Source of the DNA: Legionella santicrucis
Lineage (GTDB): Bacteria > Pseudomonadota > Gammaproteobacteria > Legionellales > Legionellaceae
Length of the DNA: 35,014 nucleotides
NCBI RefSeq assembly: GCF_001468135.1
Contig: NZ_LNYU01000091.1
Location: forward strand, 768,798-803,811
Reading direction: 5' to 3'
A program made the translations under genes and the position numbers. The notes under the pieces were generated by a model, which saw only the letters and a list, made by a program, of their open reading frames with translations, had not been told where the DNA came from and made no database searches. The stretch's first letter is position 1. Every line of letters begins with the position of its first letter. Below, piece by piece: positions 8,952 to 18,368 of the stretch.

Positions 8952-10196
8952 TTATAATTTAGTTGATTTTTCAGAAATCAGCTTATTCTTCTCCAATCGA
9001 GAAATTGCTTGCTTGGGCAACAGAATCCAATAATGCCCTTCATTTTTCATATGACCTGCGATTAGAGTTGCTTTCTCACCCCCGCCCCAAAATACATCTC
9101 CGCGCACTTTTCCACGAATAGCTCCACCAGTATCTTGAGCAATCATTAAACGTTGCATGGGCTTACTTGTATCAGGTTGTGTACTATCGGGCCGCGAGGT
9201 ACTTAACCAAAGTGGAGCCCCCATAGGAACCCATTGTTTGTCTATAGCAAGAGAATATCCAGGTGTTAATGCCACACCTTGTGAACCAAGAGCAACCCCA
9301 TCAGCCATTTTTTTGAAAAAAACGAATGACTTGTTTTGATTAATTATTTTATCCATTTGTTTTGGATGAGCTTCTAAATAGCGCTTAATTCCCTGCATGG
9401 ATGCATTATGCTTTGTCATAACACCTTGCTTAATCAATACGCCCGCAATTGCAGTGTAAGGTGCCCCATTTTGTGCATCATAACCGATATAAATATTATT
9501 ACCGTCTTCAAGCTCGATAAGACCAGAACCTTGGATTTCTAAAAATAACCGGTCTACAGGACTATTAATCCAAACAAGAACCTTTGCTTTTTCTTCGATA
9601 GCACCCTTATTAATTTGTTCACGTGTGTAATAAGGAACAAATTTCTTATCCTCTAACCGACCTACAATACGACGATTTTTTAAATCATTAAAAAACAAAC
9701 CCAGATCAGCAGTCACTAAATCATTAGGTGTTTCATAAATAGGAACATGAAACTCTTTAGACTCAGTATAACTGCCTTTAATAGCAGGTACATAATAACC
9801 TGTAAACAAACCTGGCTTCCCATTGTTATCTGTAAACTCTATAGGAGTAAACCATTCTTCAAAAAATTGCTTGGCTTGTTTTTCTGCATCAGGAGTAATT
9901 TTTAAAGCCGCCTCACACGCAGGCTGCCAATCTTTTACTTGCAAATCAATCTGATCGGTACCAACAATTTGTTCCGGGTTCTGTCGAATGAAAGCACGAC
10001 AAGATACCTGAAATGTCTGCAAAGATTTTTTTAAATCAGCTGACTTCCATCCAGGTAATCGTTCAAAATCAGCCTCTTTAAATATAATTTCAGGCTGCTT
10101 TGGTGGCTGCTGTTTAATGAACCAAAATACCCTGAGCGAAATGCTAAAGGCGATTAAGGTTAGAAAAAGTATTGTATAAAGTATTTTCGTTTTCAT
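8952..10196 (-). CDS. mltA: Membrane-bound lytic murein transglycosylase A
   Basis: Cleaves the MurNAc-GlcNAc bond of peptidoglycan with formation of the 1,6-anhydro product, in the periplasm. Family hallmarks are present in order: GLFTGYYVPAI (about 129-139), VDRLFLEIQGSG (214-225), GVALTPGYSLAIDK (307-320) and the C-terminal 3D domain with QDTGGAIRG...GDVFWGGG (354-373). Length (414) is slightly above the usual size. The N-terminus is an uncleaved-looking hydrophobic segment (residues 5-27) with no lipobox cysteine, so unlike the E. coli lipoprotein this one is probably anchored by an N-terminal helix. GGAG lies 5-7 bases upstream of ATG. Confidence 0.93.
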   Translation of the reverse strand: MKTKILYTILFLTLIAFSISLRVFWFIKQQPPKQPEIIFKEADFERLPGWKSADLKKSLQTFQVSCRAFIRQNPEQIVGTDQIDLQVKDWQPACEAALKITPDAEKQAKQFFEEWFTPIEFTDNNGKPGLFTGYYVPAIKGSYTESKEFHVPIYETPNDLVTADLGLFFNDLKNRRIVGRLEDKKFVPYYTREQINKGAIEEKAKVLVWINSPVDRLFLEIQGSGLIELEDGNNIYIGYDAQNGAPYTAIAGVLIKQGVMTKHNASMQGIKRYLEAHPKQMDKIINQNKSFVFFKKMADGVALGSQGVALTPGYSLAIDKQWVPMGAPLWLSTSRPDSTQPDTSKPMQRLMIAQDTGGAIRGKVRGDVFWGGGEKATLIAGHMKNEGHYWILLPKQAISRLEKNKLISEKSTKL

Positions 10197-10416
10197 AAGG
10201 AGAGCAATTTTTACACGTTATGGAATATATTGCAACAAAAATGCGTAATTTTCACATTTAAGTGTATTTCTCTAATCGGGTTGAGAAAAAAATTGAATTA
10301 ATAATATTTTGATTTTAAATACTTTTTAAAAATTGTAAATAAACAATAGACATTGGTTGAAATTTATTTGTATTTTATTAAAAAATTCAAAATCATTGCT
10401 AATTTTAGTCACTACA

Positions 10417-10938
10417 CTATAAGGATAAGTAACACCAACTACTTATTCCTATAGAAATGACATGTTCTTTAGCAAAACAATTTGCCAACTTCCCAACAGC
10501 AATCAATCTCACTTGTAAAAAAGATAAAGGCCTACCCTTATCAAGTTGAACAACAGATAATCGCTGATGATGTGTTGCATATTTTGGATTTTTACTACCC
10601 GCAATTAGGCAAGGAAAATCACCTAAATCCTCAATAAGATACTCATACTGCAATCCCTCATTCGACAAAGAACAACCTTGGTGATGAAGCAATTTATGAA
10701 GCACTTGGTTCTGGGATTCTTCTTTAATAACACAGTTAGGAGTAGATACTAGCACGTATTTTTGGGATAATTGTCTCGCGACATTTTCTAAGTTATAAAA
10801 GTTCTTATGTGACTCTTCTTGTCTATTAATTACCTTGTAGTATAATAAAATATGTTGCATAGAAGCTAACAAAAGCAAACTAATCACCGTAATCATCAAC
10901 AAGGTTATTGTAAAAATAAATCCCTTTTCCTTATTCAT
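10417..10938 (-). CDS. PilX-like minor pilin
   Basis: Type IV pilus minor pilin of the PilX type. The prepilin leader MNKEKG is followed by a hydrophobic helix (FIFTITLLMITVISLLLLAS) that lacks the Glu at mature position 5, which is usual for PilX proteins. The globular part has four cysteines. The start overlaps the previous gene's stop by 4 bases (ATGA), showing translational coupling as the last gene of a three-gene minus-strand operon. Known role of the family: priming pilus assembly from the inner membrane. No pilY1 follows; 10197-10416 is AT-rich without a gene. Confidence 0.68.
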   Translation of the reverse strand: MNKEKGFIFTITLLMITVISLLLLASMQHILLYYKVINRQEESHKNFYNLENVARQLSQKYVLVSTPNCVIKEESQNQVLHKLLHHQGCSLSNEGLQYEYLIEDLGDFPCLIAGSKNPKYATHHQRLSVVQLDKGRPLSFLQVRLIAVGKLANCFAKEHVISIGISSWCYLSL

Positions 10939-11678
10939 GATCCACGTACTGTAATCATAATTTTATGTGTCTTATCATCCTCTAAGCCTAAAGTTACTTC
11001 CAGAAACTGTTTGTTTTGAATAAACTGTTTTTTTATAGATAAAGAATGGACTAAAGAGGTTACTTCTTCAGTTTGTACCCATTGATAATAAAGAGTATTT
11101 TGTCTTTTAGCATTTTTCTTAATAAACCAACGCTCTTCTAAAAACTCGCCCACATAAGCAGATGTTTCATAAAAATAGATTAAGGGCTTTTTTAAAATAA
11201 TTCGTGTTTCGTTAGCTTGCTGATTAATGCCCATGAGTTCATGTATTTCAGCATGGTTACAATCAGCAATTAATAAAGGTCGTTTTTCATTTAATGCAAC
11301 CAGATGCTGCACTAACAGAGTAGTTGGACTTTCTATTTTAATTAACTTTGCAAAACTCTCCTTCATTCGACTCACTTGAATGAATTGTGAGGGGTGATTT
11401 TCAACCTTCAGCGCATGAATATTATTCTGATAATTCCTATGATCAATCACGTTTAATTGATCAAGGCCTAAACAAGGAGTAAATCCTGCTCGCCGAATAC
11501 TGTCACTTAATAAATCACCTACCCATTGCACATCAAAATCAGATTCTAGAATTTTTTCTATCTCCAGGTATTGATGCTTACTTTCTAAATAAAACTGAAT
11601 TAACGTCGTCATAATCACACTTGCTAAAAAAAGACTGATTAATACTTCTGAAAGACTCATGCCCCCTTGTTTTTTCAT
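10935..11678 (-). CDS. PilW-like minor pilin
   Basis: Begins with a class III (prepilin) leader MKKQGG cut before MSLSEVLISLFLASVIMTT, with the required Glu at mature position 5. Size (247 residues), the longer globular region and the position between a short PilV-like and a PilX-like gene fit PilW. DFDVQWVGDLLSDSIRRAGF is a typical early segment of the PilW family. ATG follows directly after the stop of the upstream gene (TGAATG), so translation is probably coupled. It needs the prepilin peptidase PilD, not in this window. Confidence 0.72.
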   Translation of the reverse strand: MKKQGGMSLSEVLISLFLASVIMTTLIQFYLESKHQYLEIEKILESDFDVQWVGDLLSDSIRRAGFTPCLGLDQLNVIDHRNYQNNIHALKVENHPSQFIQVSRMKESFAKLIKIESPTTLLVQHLVALNEKRPLLIADCNHAEIHELMGINQQANETRIILKKPLIYFYETSAYVGEFLEERWFIKKNAKRQNTLYYQWVQTEEVTSLVHSLSIKKQFIQNKQFLEVTLGLEDDKTHKIMITVRGS

Positions 11679-11996
11679 TCACTTTAGCTCAATAGAACTA
11701 TGTTTCCGGTTTATGAAATCTAATTGCTCATGCCAGGCAAGTTTTACAAGTACATCTTGATCTTTATGCTGTAAAACCAGATGGAAAAAAGGGGGAAGGA
11801 ATGGATGTTTTTTAATTTGGGCTGTTAAAGTTTCTTCAATTTGATCAAGATAATAAGTCGCTTGTATTCGTGTCACCAACTGATTTAACATGTATTTGCT
11901 TTGCGATTGTTGCTGCAATAATGCAAGGGCTAGAGTAGTTACTAAGAATAAAGACAATAATACTTCGATAAGGGAAAATCCCTTTTGCTGATTCAT
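11679..11996 (-). CDS. PilV-like minor pilin / pseudopilin
   Basis: Short protein (105 residues) starting with a prepilin leader and processing site MNQQKG / FSLIEVLLSLFLVTTLALA, including Glu5. The globular part is small. It is the first gene of the three-gene operon running on the minus strand, and PilV-PilW-PilX is the order seen in other type IV pilus clusters. The usual partners fimT/U, pilY1 and pilE are not adjacent here, so this is a partial or secondary set. It could instead belong to a type II secretion-like system, but the PilW/PilX neighbours argue against that. Confidence 0.68.
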   Translation of the reverse strand: MNQQKGFSLIEVLLSLFLVTTLALALLQQQSQSKYMLNQLVTRIQATYYLDQIEETLTAQIKKHPFLPPFFHLVLQHKDQDVLVKLAWHEQLDFINRKHSSIELK

Positions 11997-12295
11997 ATTC
12001 CATTTTCCTTTAGTTGGATTTGCCCTTCAAAGGTTAATGTCATGAAATAAAAAATTCAAGAAAAACATCTACTATTTTTTTATGGACCATTAAATAAAAT
12101 CAAAAACTTATCATGATGGTTTTTTTAAACACCATTATCGACGTCATTTGGTTAAAATAATGGAGATACTTATACCGCAGCCACAAAAATACTTGAATGC
12201 GCTTGCTAAAGCGGTGTAAAGTTTGTTTTGAAAAAATGCACCGCAGTAGGCTATTTTAGTTAATATTTAAATTTTTAAAAGGCAAGGAACCATTT
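11997..12295. other. Intergenic region between pilin operon and hisC
   Basis: A 299-bp divergent promoter region for the minor-pilin operon and hisC. It contains an imperfect hairpin ATGATGGT...ACCATTAT around a run of T residues near 12113-12137 and a GCGGTG...CACCGC inverted repeat near 12211-12246. The AAGGCAAGGAA ribosome site for hisC lies at its end. I see no leader peptide or RNA gene. Confidence 0.5.
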
Positions 12296-13405
12296 ATGGC
12301 AGTTAATTTTCAACAATTACCCCATCCAGGAATACGCGCTTTAATCCCTTATAAACCAGGCAAATCTATAGAAGAATTAGCTCATGAAAAGGGAATAAAC
12401 AATATTATTAAATTGGCAAGTAATGAAAATCCTTTGGGTTGTAGTCCATTAGCCTTAGCTGCGTTGCAAGATATGTCCTCTCATGTGCTTGCTACTTATC
12501 CTTCGCCACTCCATCATCCTTTAATGATCAAACTTGCAAATAAACTCAAGATCAACAGCAACCAGCTTTTTTTAAGCAATGGTTCAGACTTTATATTCAA
12601 TATGTTACTTACTTGTTTTGGTTTACATAATGAAAAACATATACTGACTCACGATTATGCATTTAGTACTTATTCCATTCAAGCACATTCACTTAATATT
12701 CCGGTTCGCAGCGTAACAATCAATCCAAACTGGGAAATCAATATAGACAACTTAATTGATGCCTGCACTGCCGAAACAAGTATCATTTTTCTAGCAAATC
12801 CAAATAATCCTACAGGAGTTCCTGTTGATCCAAATGAAATAAAACGCCTCTTAGAATCTATACCAGAAAGTACTTTATTAGTGGTTGATGAAGCTTATTT
12901 TGAATTTGCAGAATCGCAACTGTGTTACAATAGCATTGAATGGATAATGCAACACCCTAACCTCATAGTGACTCGAACTTTTTCAAAAATCTACGGGTTG
13001 GCTGGTGTGCGTCTCGGTTATGCCATCGCCCATCCTTCTATTATTGAAATTTTACTACGTGTACAATTACCTTTTACCGTTAATCAGGTAGCGCTTAATA
13101 CCGCTTATGCGGCCTTAGATGATGAGGACTTTTTGCGGCTAAGCTTACAGACTAATGCAGATGGAATGATGCAAATACGCCAGGGATTAGATCAATTAAA
13201 TATTGATTATTTACCCTCAGCATGCAATTTTCTTACTTTCAACTGCAAAGAAGATGGAATGCCACTCTATAACTATCTTTTGGATCAGGGTATTATTGTT
13301 CGTCCTTTACATCCATATAAAATGAACCATTACATTAGGGTTACTATAGGAACCCAGGAGCAAAATACTCGCTTTCTTGAGGCATTAAATAATTATTATA
13401 AGTAA
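12296..13405 (+). CDS. hisC: Histidinol-phosphate / aromatic aminotransferase
   Basis: PLP-dependent class II-like aminotransferase that converts imidazole-acetol phosphate and glutamate to histidinol phosphate; many HisC2-type members also accept aromatic keto acids. Seen: LASNENPLG (40-48), NPNNPTG (168-174), VVDEAYFEF (196-204) and the PLP lysine in RTFSKIYGLAGVRLGY (K231). Length 369 is normal. A good ribosome site (AAGGCAAGGAA) precedes ATG 12296. It is followed 9 bases later by phhB, not by other his genes. That pairing with a pterin dehydratase suggests an aromatic amino acid role (Phe/Tyr) rather than a his operon, but this is inference. Confidence 0.9.
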   Translation: MAVNFQQLPHPGIRALIPYKPGKSIEELAHEKGINNIIKLASNENPLGCSPLALAALQDMSSHVLATYPSPLHHPLMIKLANKLKINSNQLFLSNGSDFIFNMLLTCFGLHNEKHILTHDYAFSTYSIQAHSLNIPVRSVTINPNWEINIDNLIDACTAETSIIFLANPNNPTGVPVDPNEIKRLLESIPESTLLVVDEAYFEFAESQLCYNSIEWIMQHPNLIVTRTFSKIYGLAGVRLGYAIAHPSIIEILLRVQLPFTVNQVALNTAYAALDDEDFLRLSLQTNADGMMQIRQGLDQLNIDYLPSACNFLTFNCKEDGMPLYNYLLDQGIIVRPLHPYKMNHYIRVTIGTQEQNTRFLEALNNYYK

Positions 13406-13414
13406 GGAAAGAAA

Positions 13415-13756
13415 ATGACAAGTGACTTAAGCAGCAAACATTGTGAATCATGCGAAGGCATAGGTGCTGCATTAAATGCAGAGCAAATAAAGAACTTATT
13501 GCCACAATTAGATAAAAATTGGGCAGTCAGCGCGGATAACCGCAGCATCAGACGCAGTTTGTCCTTTAAAAATTTTTATGAAACTATGGCTTTTGTCAAT
13601 GCTCTTGCATGGATAGCTAATACCGAAAACCATCATCCTGATTTAGAAATTGGTTATAACTATTGCCATGTTCATTTCATGACCCATGCATTGAAGGGTT
13701 TGAGTCATAATGATTTCATTTGTGCTGCAAAAATGGATAAATTATTAGTAGGTTGA
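13415..13756 (+). CDS. phhB: Pterin-4a-carbinolamine dehydratase
   Basis: Dehydrates 4a-hydroxytetrahydrobiopterin so that the cofactor of phenylalanine hydroxylase can be recycled. The family motif is clear: ENHHPDLEIGYN (71-82), then the CHVHF strand with histidines 85 and 87, then THALKGLSHND (90-100). Length 113 is typical. The first 20 residues contain an extra CESC pair that could be a simple N-terminal extension. It is nine bases after hisC and most likely in the same transcript; phenylalanine hydroxylase itself is not in this window. AAGG precedes ATG 13415. Confidence 0.92.
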   Translation: MTSDLSSKHCESCEGIGAALNAEQIKNLLPQLDKNWAVSADNRSIRRSLSFKNFYETMAFVNALAWIANTENHHPDLEIGYNYCHVHFMTHALKGLSHNDFICAAKMDKLLVG

Positions 13757-13883
13757 AAGCAAAACTTACCATAAATAGAGTAGATATACCTTTGCTCATG
13801 AATGCACAGGAAAAAATTTTATGCCGATATATCGATATGGATTTAAAATCTGTACCAAGCGGCATAAAGTTTCAAATAATACG

Positions 13884-14657
13884 CTAATACTTTAGATTTG
13901 GAGATGCATTTTTTTTATAGAGCTCATTAAGGTCTACAATTTCTACTATAATATCGCGAGGTATTTTTTTCATAATTTCTTCATTTGATAATTTTTTCTT
14001 ATCGGAAAGCATACGTTTTAGAGGAACTTTAAGTTCATTAAAGACAGTTATGCTCGTAAAACCACTCTCTTCTTTTGATAGATCGATTGCTCGAATACCT
14101 GTAGGCGCAATAATACTGAACCCTTCAGGTATACTACATAAACAAAAATCAGGAGTAATTTCATTTGCAAAAATTTTGTCTGAATTTCCTATTTTTTTGT
14201 CAGCGAAATTACAAATTTGAACTCTTATGACTCCCTTCTCGGTCATGCGTGATTTATTAAACTCAAATAATGCTTTTGCTAACTCTTCTGTTATCTTTAT
14301 GTCTCCTGGTTCGCCTCCTATTACTAAAGATAGATCAAAGTAGCTTTCACCCAATGGCTTTACCTCATCCTTCAATTGATTTAGAGCTTTTGGTAGGTAA
14401 TCTTCTCCGTTCCTGGTTTTTTGTGTTGTATCTAATTTCACTTTATCTAAATCAGTAGCTAAATCTAAAATATCTCCATTTGTCATTACAATAATAGCAG
14501 AGGTGTTACTATGCTTTCTTGCATGTGATAATGCATGTATTATCGGTAATCCAGGCATCTTTAGCTGATAATCATCGGCTAGAATTACAATAAGTAAACT
14601 GGTGTCTTCGGCGTCTTTAGGTGTTTTTTTAATATTTTTATCAAAAAAAGTGTCCAT
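13884..14657 (-). CDS. Unknown 257-residue protein, possible degenerate clan CD (C80-like) fold
   Basis: I cannot assign a family with confidence. Strand-like blocks in order are LLIVILADD (21-29), AIIVMTNGD (54-62), LSLVIGGEPGD (109-119), VIRVQICNF (143-151) and IIAPTGIRAID (182-192). The last three resemble, in order and spacing, the GHG, VGC and late-strand blocks of C80/MARTX cysteine protease domains. The cysteine equivalent would be C149, but the GHG histidine is replaced by Gly-Gly (114-115), so an active protease is doubtful. No signal peptide or membrane segment. It lies alone between phhB and dnaE, on the same strand as dnaE, with 144 bp between them. Function unknown. Confidence 0.55.
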   Translation of the reverse strand: MDTFFDKNIKKTPKDAEDTSLLIVILADDYQLKMPGLPIIHALSHARKHSNTSAIIVMTNGDILDLATDLDKVKLDTTQKTRNGEDYLPKALNQLKDEVKPLGESYFDLSLVIGGEPGDIKITEELAKALFEFNKSRMTEKGVIRVQICNFADKKIGNSDKIFANEITPDFCLCSIPEGFSIIAPTGIRAIDLSKEESGFTSITVFNELKVPLKRMLSDKKKLSNEEIMKKIPRDIIVEIVDLNELYKKNASPNLKY

Positions 14658-14801
14658 AATAAGGCCTATTAGGTTTTTATTTTTATATTATAGCCAAACA
14701 TCAAACAAAAACAATTTTCCTGCTAGTTTTGAAACAATACTGTGGTGTTTTAGTCCCACTGGTATTGGTCATTCTGCGAATGAGATTAAATGCAATTTAG
14801 C

Positions 14802-17800
14802 TTAATACTTCATTATGGCTTTATCTTCACCTAAAAGATTTGCTAAAAGTCCAAGTAATTCATCACTAGGCGATATATTCCATTGTGGTGCCAAACTTAA
14901 TTGCGCTTTTGCATATTCGTTAGAATAGGAAAACTGGACAGCGCAACGTCCAATGTGTGCTTTTAACAAAGCCTGAATGGATGATAAAATACCTTGATGT
15001 TCAGCATGCAAACGTAATTCCAAACACCGAGCAAATTTTGTACGTGCAGCAGGTACATCATAAAGAGAGCTAGCGCTCATTTTCACCCCACCATTATAAT
15101 CATCATGTGCTACATCACCTTCAACAACAAGCATATCACCTGTTGCCAAAGTAGATGAAAAAGACTCAAAAAGCTCATCAAAAATAACAATATCTATTCG
15201 TGCTGTAGAATCATCCATGCCAAGAATCACCAGTTTTTTACCTCGCTTCGTCACAACTTTACGAATACCTACTACCTGAGCACATATAATTGCTTTTTTT
15301 TGCATTGATGGATTTAATTGGCTTATTGGTACAATAAAATCACTAAATTCACGTCGATACTGATCAGCAGGATGTCCAGTCAAATAAAAACCCAATACTT
15401 CCCGTTCACCTTCCAGGCGTTGAGCTTCAGACCAAGATTTGCATAAAACATATTCTTGCTCATTGGCGCCATCATCTAATAATGAGAATAGATCAAACTG
15501 ACCGCTGGATTGATTTTGGTGTTCCTTCTCTGCTACTTTTAGCGCTTTTTCTAAAGAAGCAGTCAATACTGCTCTTTCTATCTTCCATTCATCAAAAGCA
15601 CCACTTTTGATCAATGCCTCTAATACGCGTCGATTTACTTTCCGCAAATCCAATCGTTGACAAAAACCAAATAAATCAAGGTAACTCTCTCCTGAGCCAC
15701 GTGCATCAATAATACAATCGATTGCAGACTCACCTACCCCTTTTATGGCTCCCAGACCATAAATAATTGTAGTTTCGTCAATAACAGTAAAGTGATACAT
15801 TGAGTGATTGATAGATGGGGGTAAAACTTTTAACTTCATATGGGCACATTCATCAATAAAAGTGACTACTTTATCTGTGTTATCCATATCCGAAGACATT
15901 ACTGCAGCCATGAAAGCTGCTGGATAATGAGCTTTTAGCCATGCTGTTTGATACGCTACTAAAGCATATGCTGCTGAGTGAGACTTATTAAAACCATAGC
16001 CAGCGAATTTTTCCATTAAATCAAAAATATGAGTTGCTACTTTTTCATCAACCCCTCTTGCTGTCGCTCCCTCGGTAAAAATTTCCCGCTGTTTCGCCAT
16101 TTCTTCAGGTTTTTTCTTTCCCATAGCACGACGCAATAGATCTGCCGAACCTAAAGTATAATTTGCTAAAACTTGAGCAATTTGCATGACCTGTTCTTGA
16201 TATAAGATAACCCCATAAGTAGGCTTTAAAATAGGCTCCAAATCAGGATGAGGATAATCAACTGCGGCACGTCCATGTTTACGATCAATAAAATCATCCA
16301 CCATTCCTGACTGTAAAGGACCTGGTCTAAATAAAGCAACTAAAGCGATGATATCCTCAAAACAATCGGGTTGTAAGCGATTAATAAGCTCTTTCATTCC
16401 ACGTGATTCCAGCTGAAACACCGCTGTTGTTTGACACGCCTTTAGCAAATCAAAAGATGCCGGATCATCAGTTGGAATGTGGCTAATATCAATTGAGGGT
16501 AATTCTTCACGGCTCCGTTGTTTGTTTACCGTAGCCAGGGCCCAATCGATAATGGTTAAAGTTCGTAAACCTAAAAAGTCAAATTTAACTAAACCTGCCG
16601 CTTCCACATCATCTTTATCAAATTGACTTACAATTTGTGTAGAACCCTCTTCACAATAAATAGCTGTAAAATCAGTTAGCTGGGAAGGAGCAATCACTAC
16701 TCCCCCTGCATGTTTTCCTGCATTTCGCGTAATACCTTCCAGTTTTAATGCCAGATCGATAAGTTCTTTAACCTCTTCTTCTTCAGTATAGCGGCGCTTA
16801 AGTTCCTCTTCTTGTTCTAATGCTTTGCTTAACGTGATACCTAATTCAAAAGGAATTAATTTGGCTAATTTATCAACAAACCCATAAGGATGTCCTAATA
16901 CACGCCCCACATCACGAACCACCGCTTTTGCAGCCATAGTACCAAAAGTAATAATTTGTGACACACTTTGTCTGCCGTATTTTTCGGCAACATAATCAAT
17001 GACCCGATCGCGCCCTTCCATGCAAAAATCAATATCAAAATCAGGCATGGATACCCGTTCTGGGTTTAAAAACCGCTCAAACAGCAATTCATATTCTAAA
17101 GGATCTAAATCTGTAATTTTTAAAGCATAAGCAACTAATGAGCCTGCTCCAGAGCCACGTCCTGGTCCTACAGGCACACCATTTTTCTTTGCCCATTGAA
17201 TGAAATCAGCCACAATCAGGAAATAACCAGCAAATCCCATATTGTTAATCACGTCTAATTCAATCTGGAGTCTTGTGTCATATTCTTGTCGAGAAATTAG
17301 GAATTCTTCTGGTGATATGTTTTTAAATATTTGCAGCAGACGCTCTTCCAAACCAATTTTTGATAAATGAGACAAATAATTCTCAACAGTAGAACCATCA
17401 GGAATAGGAAAATTAGGTAAATAATTATTCCCGAGATCCAGTTTTACAGTACATCGTTTGCTTATTTCTACAGTATTTGTCAGTGCTGAAGGCAAATCAG
17501 CAAATAAAGAGAGCATTTCATCTGCTGAGCGTAAATATTGTTGAGCACTATATCTCTGTTCTCTTCTAGGATCAGCTAAAGTGTATCCCTCATGAATACA
17601 GACACGTGCTTCGTGGGCCTCAAAATCGTCTTTATCCAGAAAACGCACATCATTAGTTGCTACTAATGGCAGTTTCAATTTATTGGCTAAAGCAATTAGC
17701 TTTTCATTGTAAAGCGCTTCATCAGATCGACCAGTTCGTTGGATTTCTAAATAAAATCGATTGGCGAATAGCTCTTGCCAATATAGTGCTCGACTTATCG

Positions 17801-18248
17801 CTAATTCTTCATCATCTGCTAATAAAGCATGTCCAATATCGCCAAACTTTCCTCCCGATAATGCAATAAGTCCAGCTGAATACTCTGCAATCCACTGATG
17901 TTGTACCCTTGGTTGACCTTGATACTGTCCTTCCTGATACGCTTTTGAAATAAGGCACGTTAAGTTTTTATATCCCTCAGAATTGAGGCATAAAAGAATC
18001 AAAGAAAAAACACGATCAGGATATTCAGGATTATAGCAGGGTAAATCACTGCCAATAATAGGCTTTATTCCAGCATCAATTGCGTTTTTGTAATGCTTCA
18101 CAGCAGCAAACAAATTACAATGATCAGTCAATGCAACAGAGTACATTCCTCGTGAAGGAAGAGCCTTCATTAAAGGTTTTACCCGCACTAAACCATCAAC
18201 TAAAGAAAACTCTGTGTGAACACGTAAATGAACAAACCGATGTTGCAT
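14802..18248 (-). CDS. dnaE: DNA polymerase III alpha subunit
   Basis: Replicative polymerase catalytic subunit, 1148 residues, full length. The N-terminal PHP domain begins FVHLRVHTEFSLVDGL. The polymerase palm follows with VGPGRGSGAGSLVAYAL (about 360-376) and the acidic catalytic motif MPDFDIDF (D403, D405). Later come KHAGGVVIAP, ALFRPGPLQSGMVDDFI and GYGFNKSHSAAYALVAYQT, then the helix-hairpin-helix region and an OB-fold near the C-terminus (KKAIICAQVVGIRKVVTKRG). No frameshift is seen. In many gammaproteobacteria dnaE follows lpxB and rnhB; here the upstream neighbour is a decayed AAA-ATPase fragment instead. Confidence 0.97.
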   Translation of the reverse strand: MQHRFVHLRVHTEFSLVDGLVRVKPLMKALPSRGMYSVALTDHCNLFAAVKHYKNAIDAGIKPIIGSDLPCYNPEYPDRVFSLILLCLNSEGYKNLTCLISKAYQEGQYQGQPRVQHQWIAEYSAGLIALSGGKFGDIGHALLADDEELAISRALYWQELFANRFYLEIQRTGRSDEALYNEKLIALANKLKLPLVATNDVRFLDKDDFEAHEARVCIHEGYTLADPRREQRYSAQQYLRSADEMLSLFADLPSALTNTVEISKRCTVKLDLGNNYLPNFPIPDGSTVENYLSHLSKIGLEERLLQIFKNISPEEFLISRQEYDTRLQIELDVINNMGFAGYFLIVADFIQWAKKNGVPVGPGRGSGAGSLVAYALKITDLDPLEYELLFERFLNPERVSMPDFDIDFCMEGRDRVIDYVAEKYGRQSVSQIITFGTMAAKAVVRDVGRVLGHPYGFVDKLAKLIPFELGITLSKALEQEEELKRRYTEEEEVKELIDLALKLEGITRNAGKHAGGVVIAPSQLTDFTAIYCEEGSTQIVSQFDKDDVEAAGLVKFDFLGLRTLTIIDWALATVNKQRSREELPSIDISHIPTDDPASFDLLKACQTTAVFQLESRGMKELINRLQPDCFEDIIALVALFRPGPLQSGMVDDFIDRKHGRAAVDYPHPDLEPILKPTYGVILYQEQVMQIAQVLANYTLGSADLLRRAMGKKKPEEMAKQREIFTEGATARGVDEKVATHIFDLMEKFAGYGFNKSHSAAYALVAYQTAWLKAHYPAAFMAAVMSSDMDNTDKVVTFIDECAHMKLKVLPPSINHSMYHFTVIDETTIIYGLGAIKGVGESAIDCIIDARGSGESYLDLFGFCQRLDLRKVNRRVLEALIKSGAFDEWKIERAVLTASLEKALKVAEKEHQNQSSGQFDLFSLLDDGANEQEYVLCKSWSEAQRLEGEREVLGFYLTGHPADQYRREFSDFIVPISQLNPSMQKKAIICAQVVGIRKVVTKRGKKLVILGMDDSTARIDIVIFDELFESFSSTLATGDMLVVEGDVAHDDYNGGVKMSASSLYDVPAARTKFARCLELRLHAEHQGILSSIQALLKAHIGRCAVQFSYSNEYAKAQLSLAPQWNISPSDELLGLLANLLGEDKAIMKY

Positions 18249-18368
18249 AAAAAAAATAGACTCATTTAAATTAATTGAAGAACTTTAACCTAAATCATGT
18301 GTTTTGCCTATGGTATTAAGCGTAAATCATTGTTAGAAAGAGTTTCAGGTCTGGCCAAAAAATCGAGT

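Noticed and set aside
12296..13756. hisC as part of a his operon
   Set aside because: No other his gene adjoins it; the neighbour is phhB, so the gene is annotated by family only.
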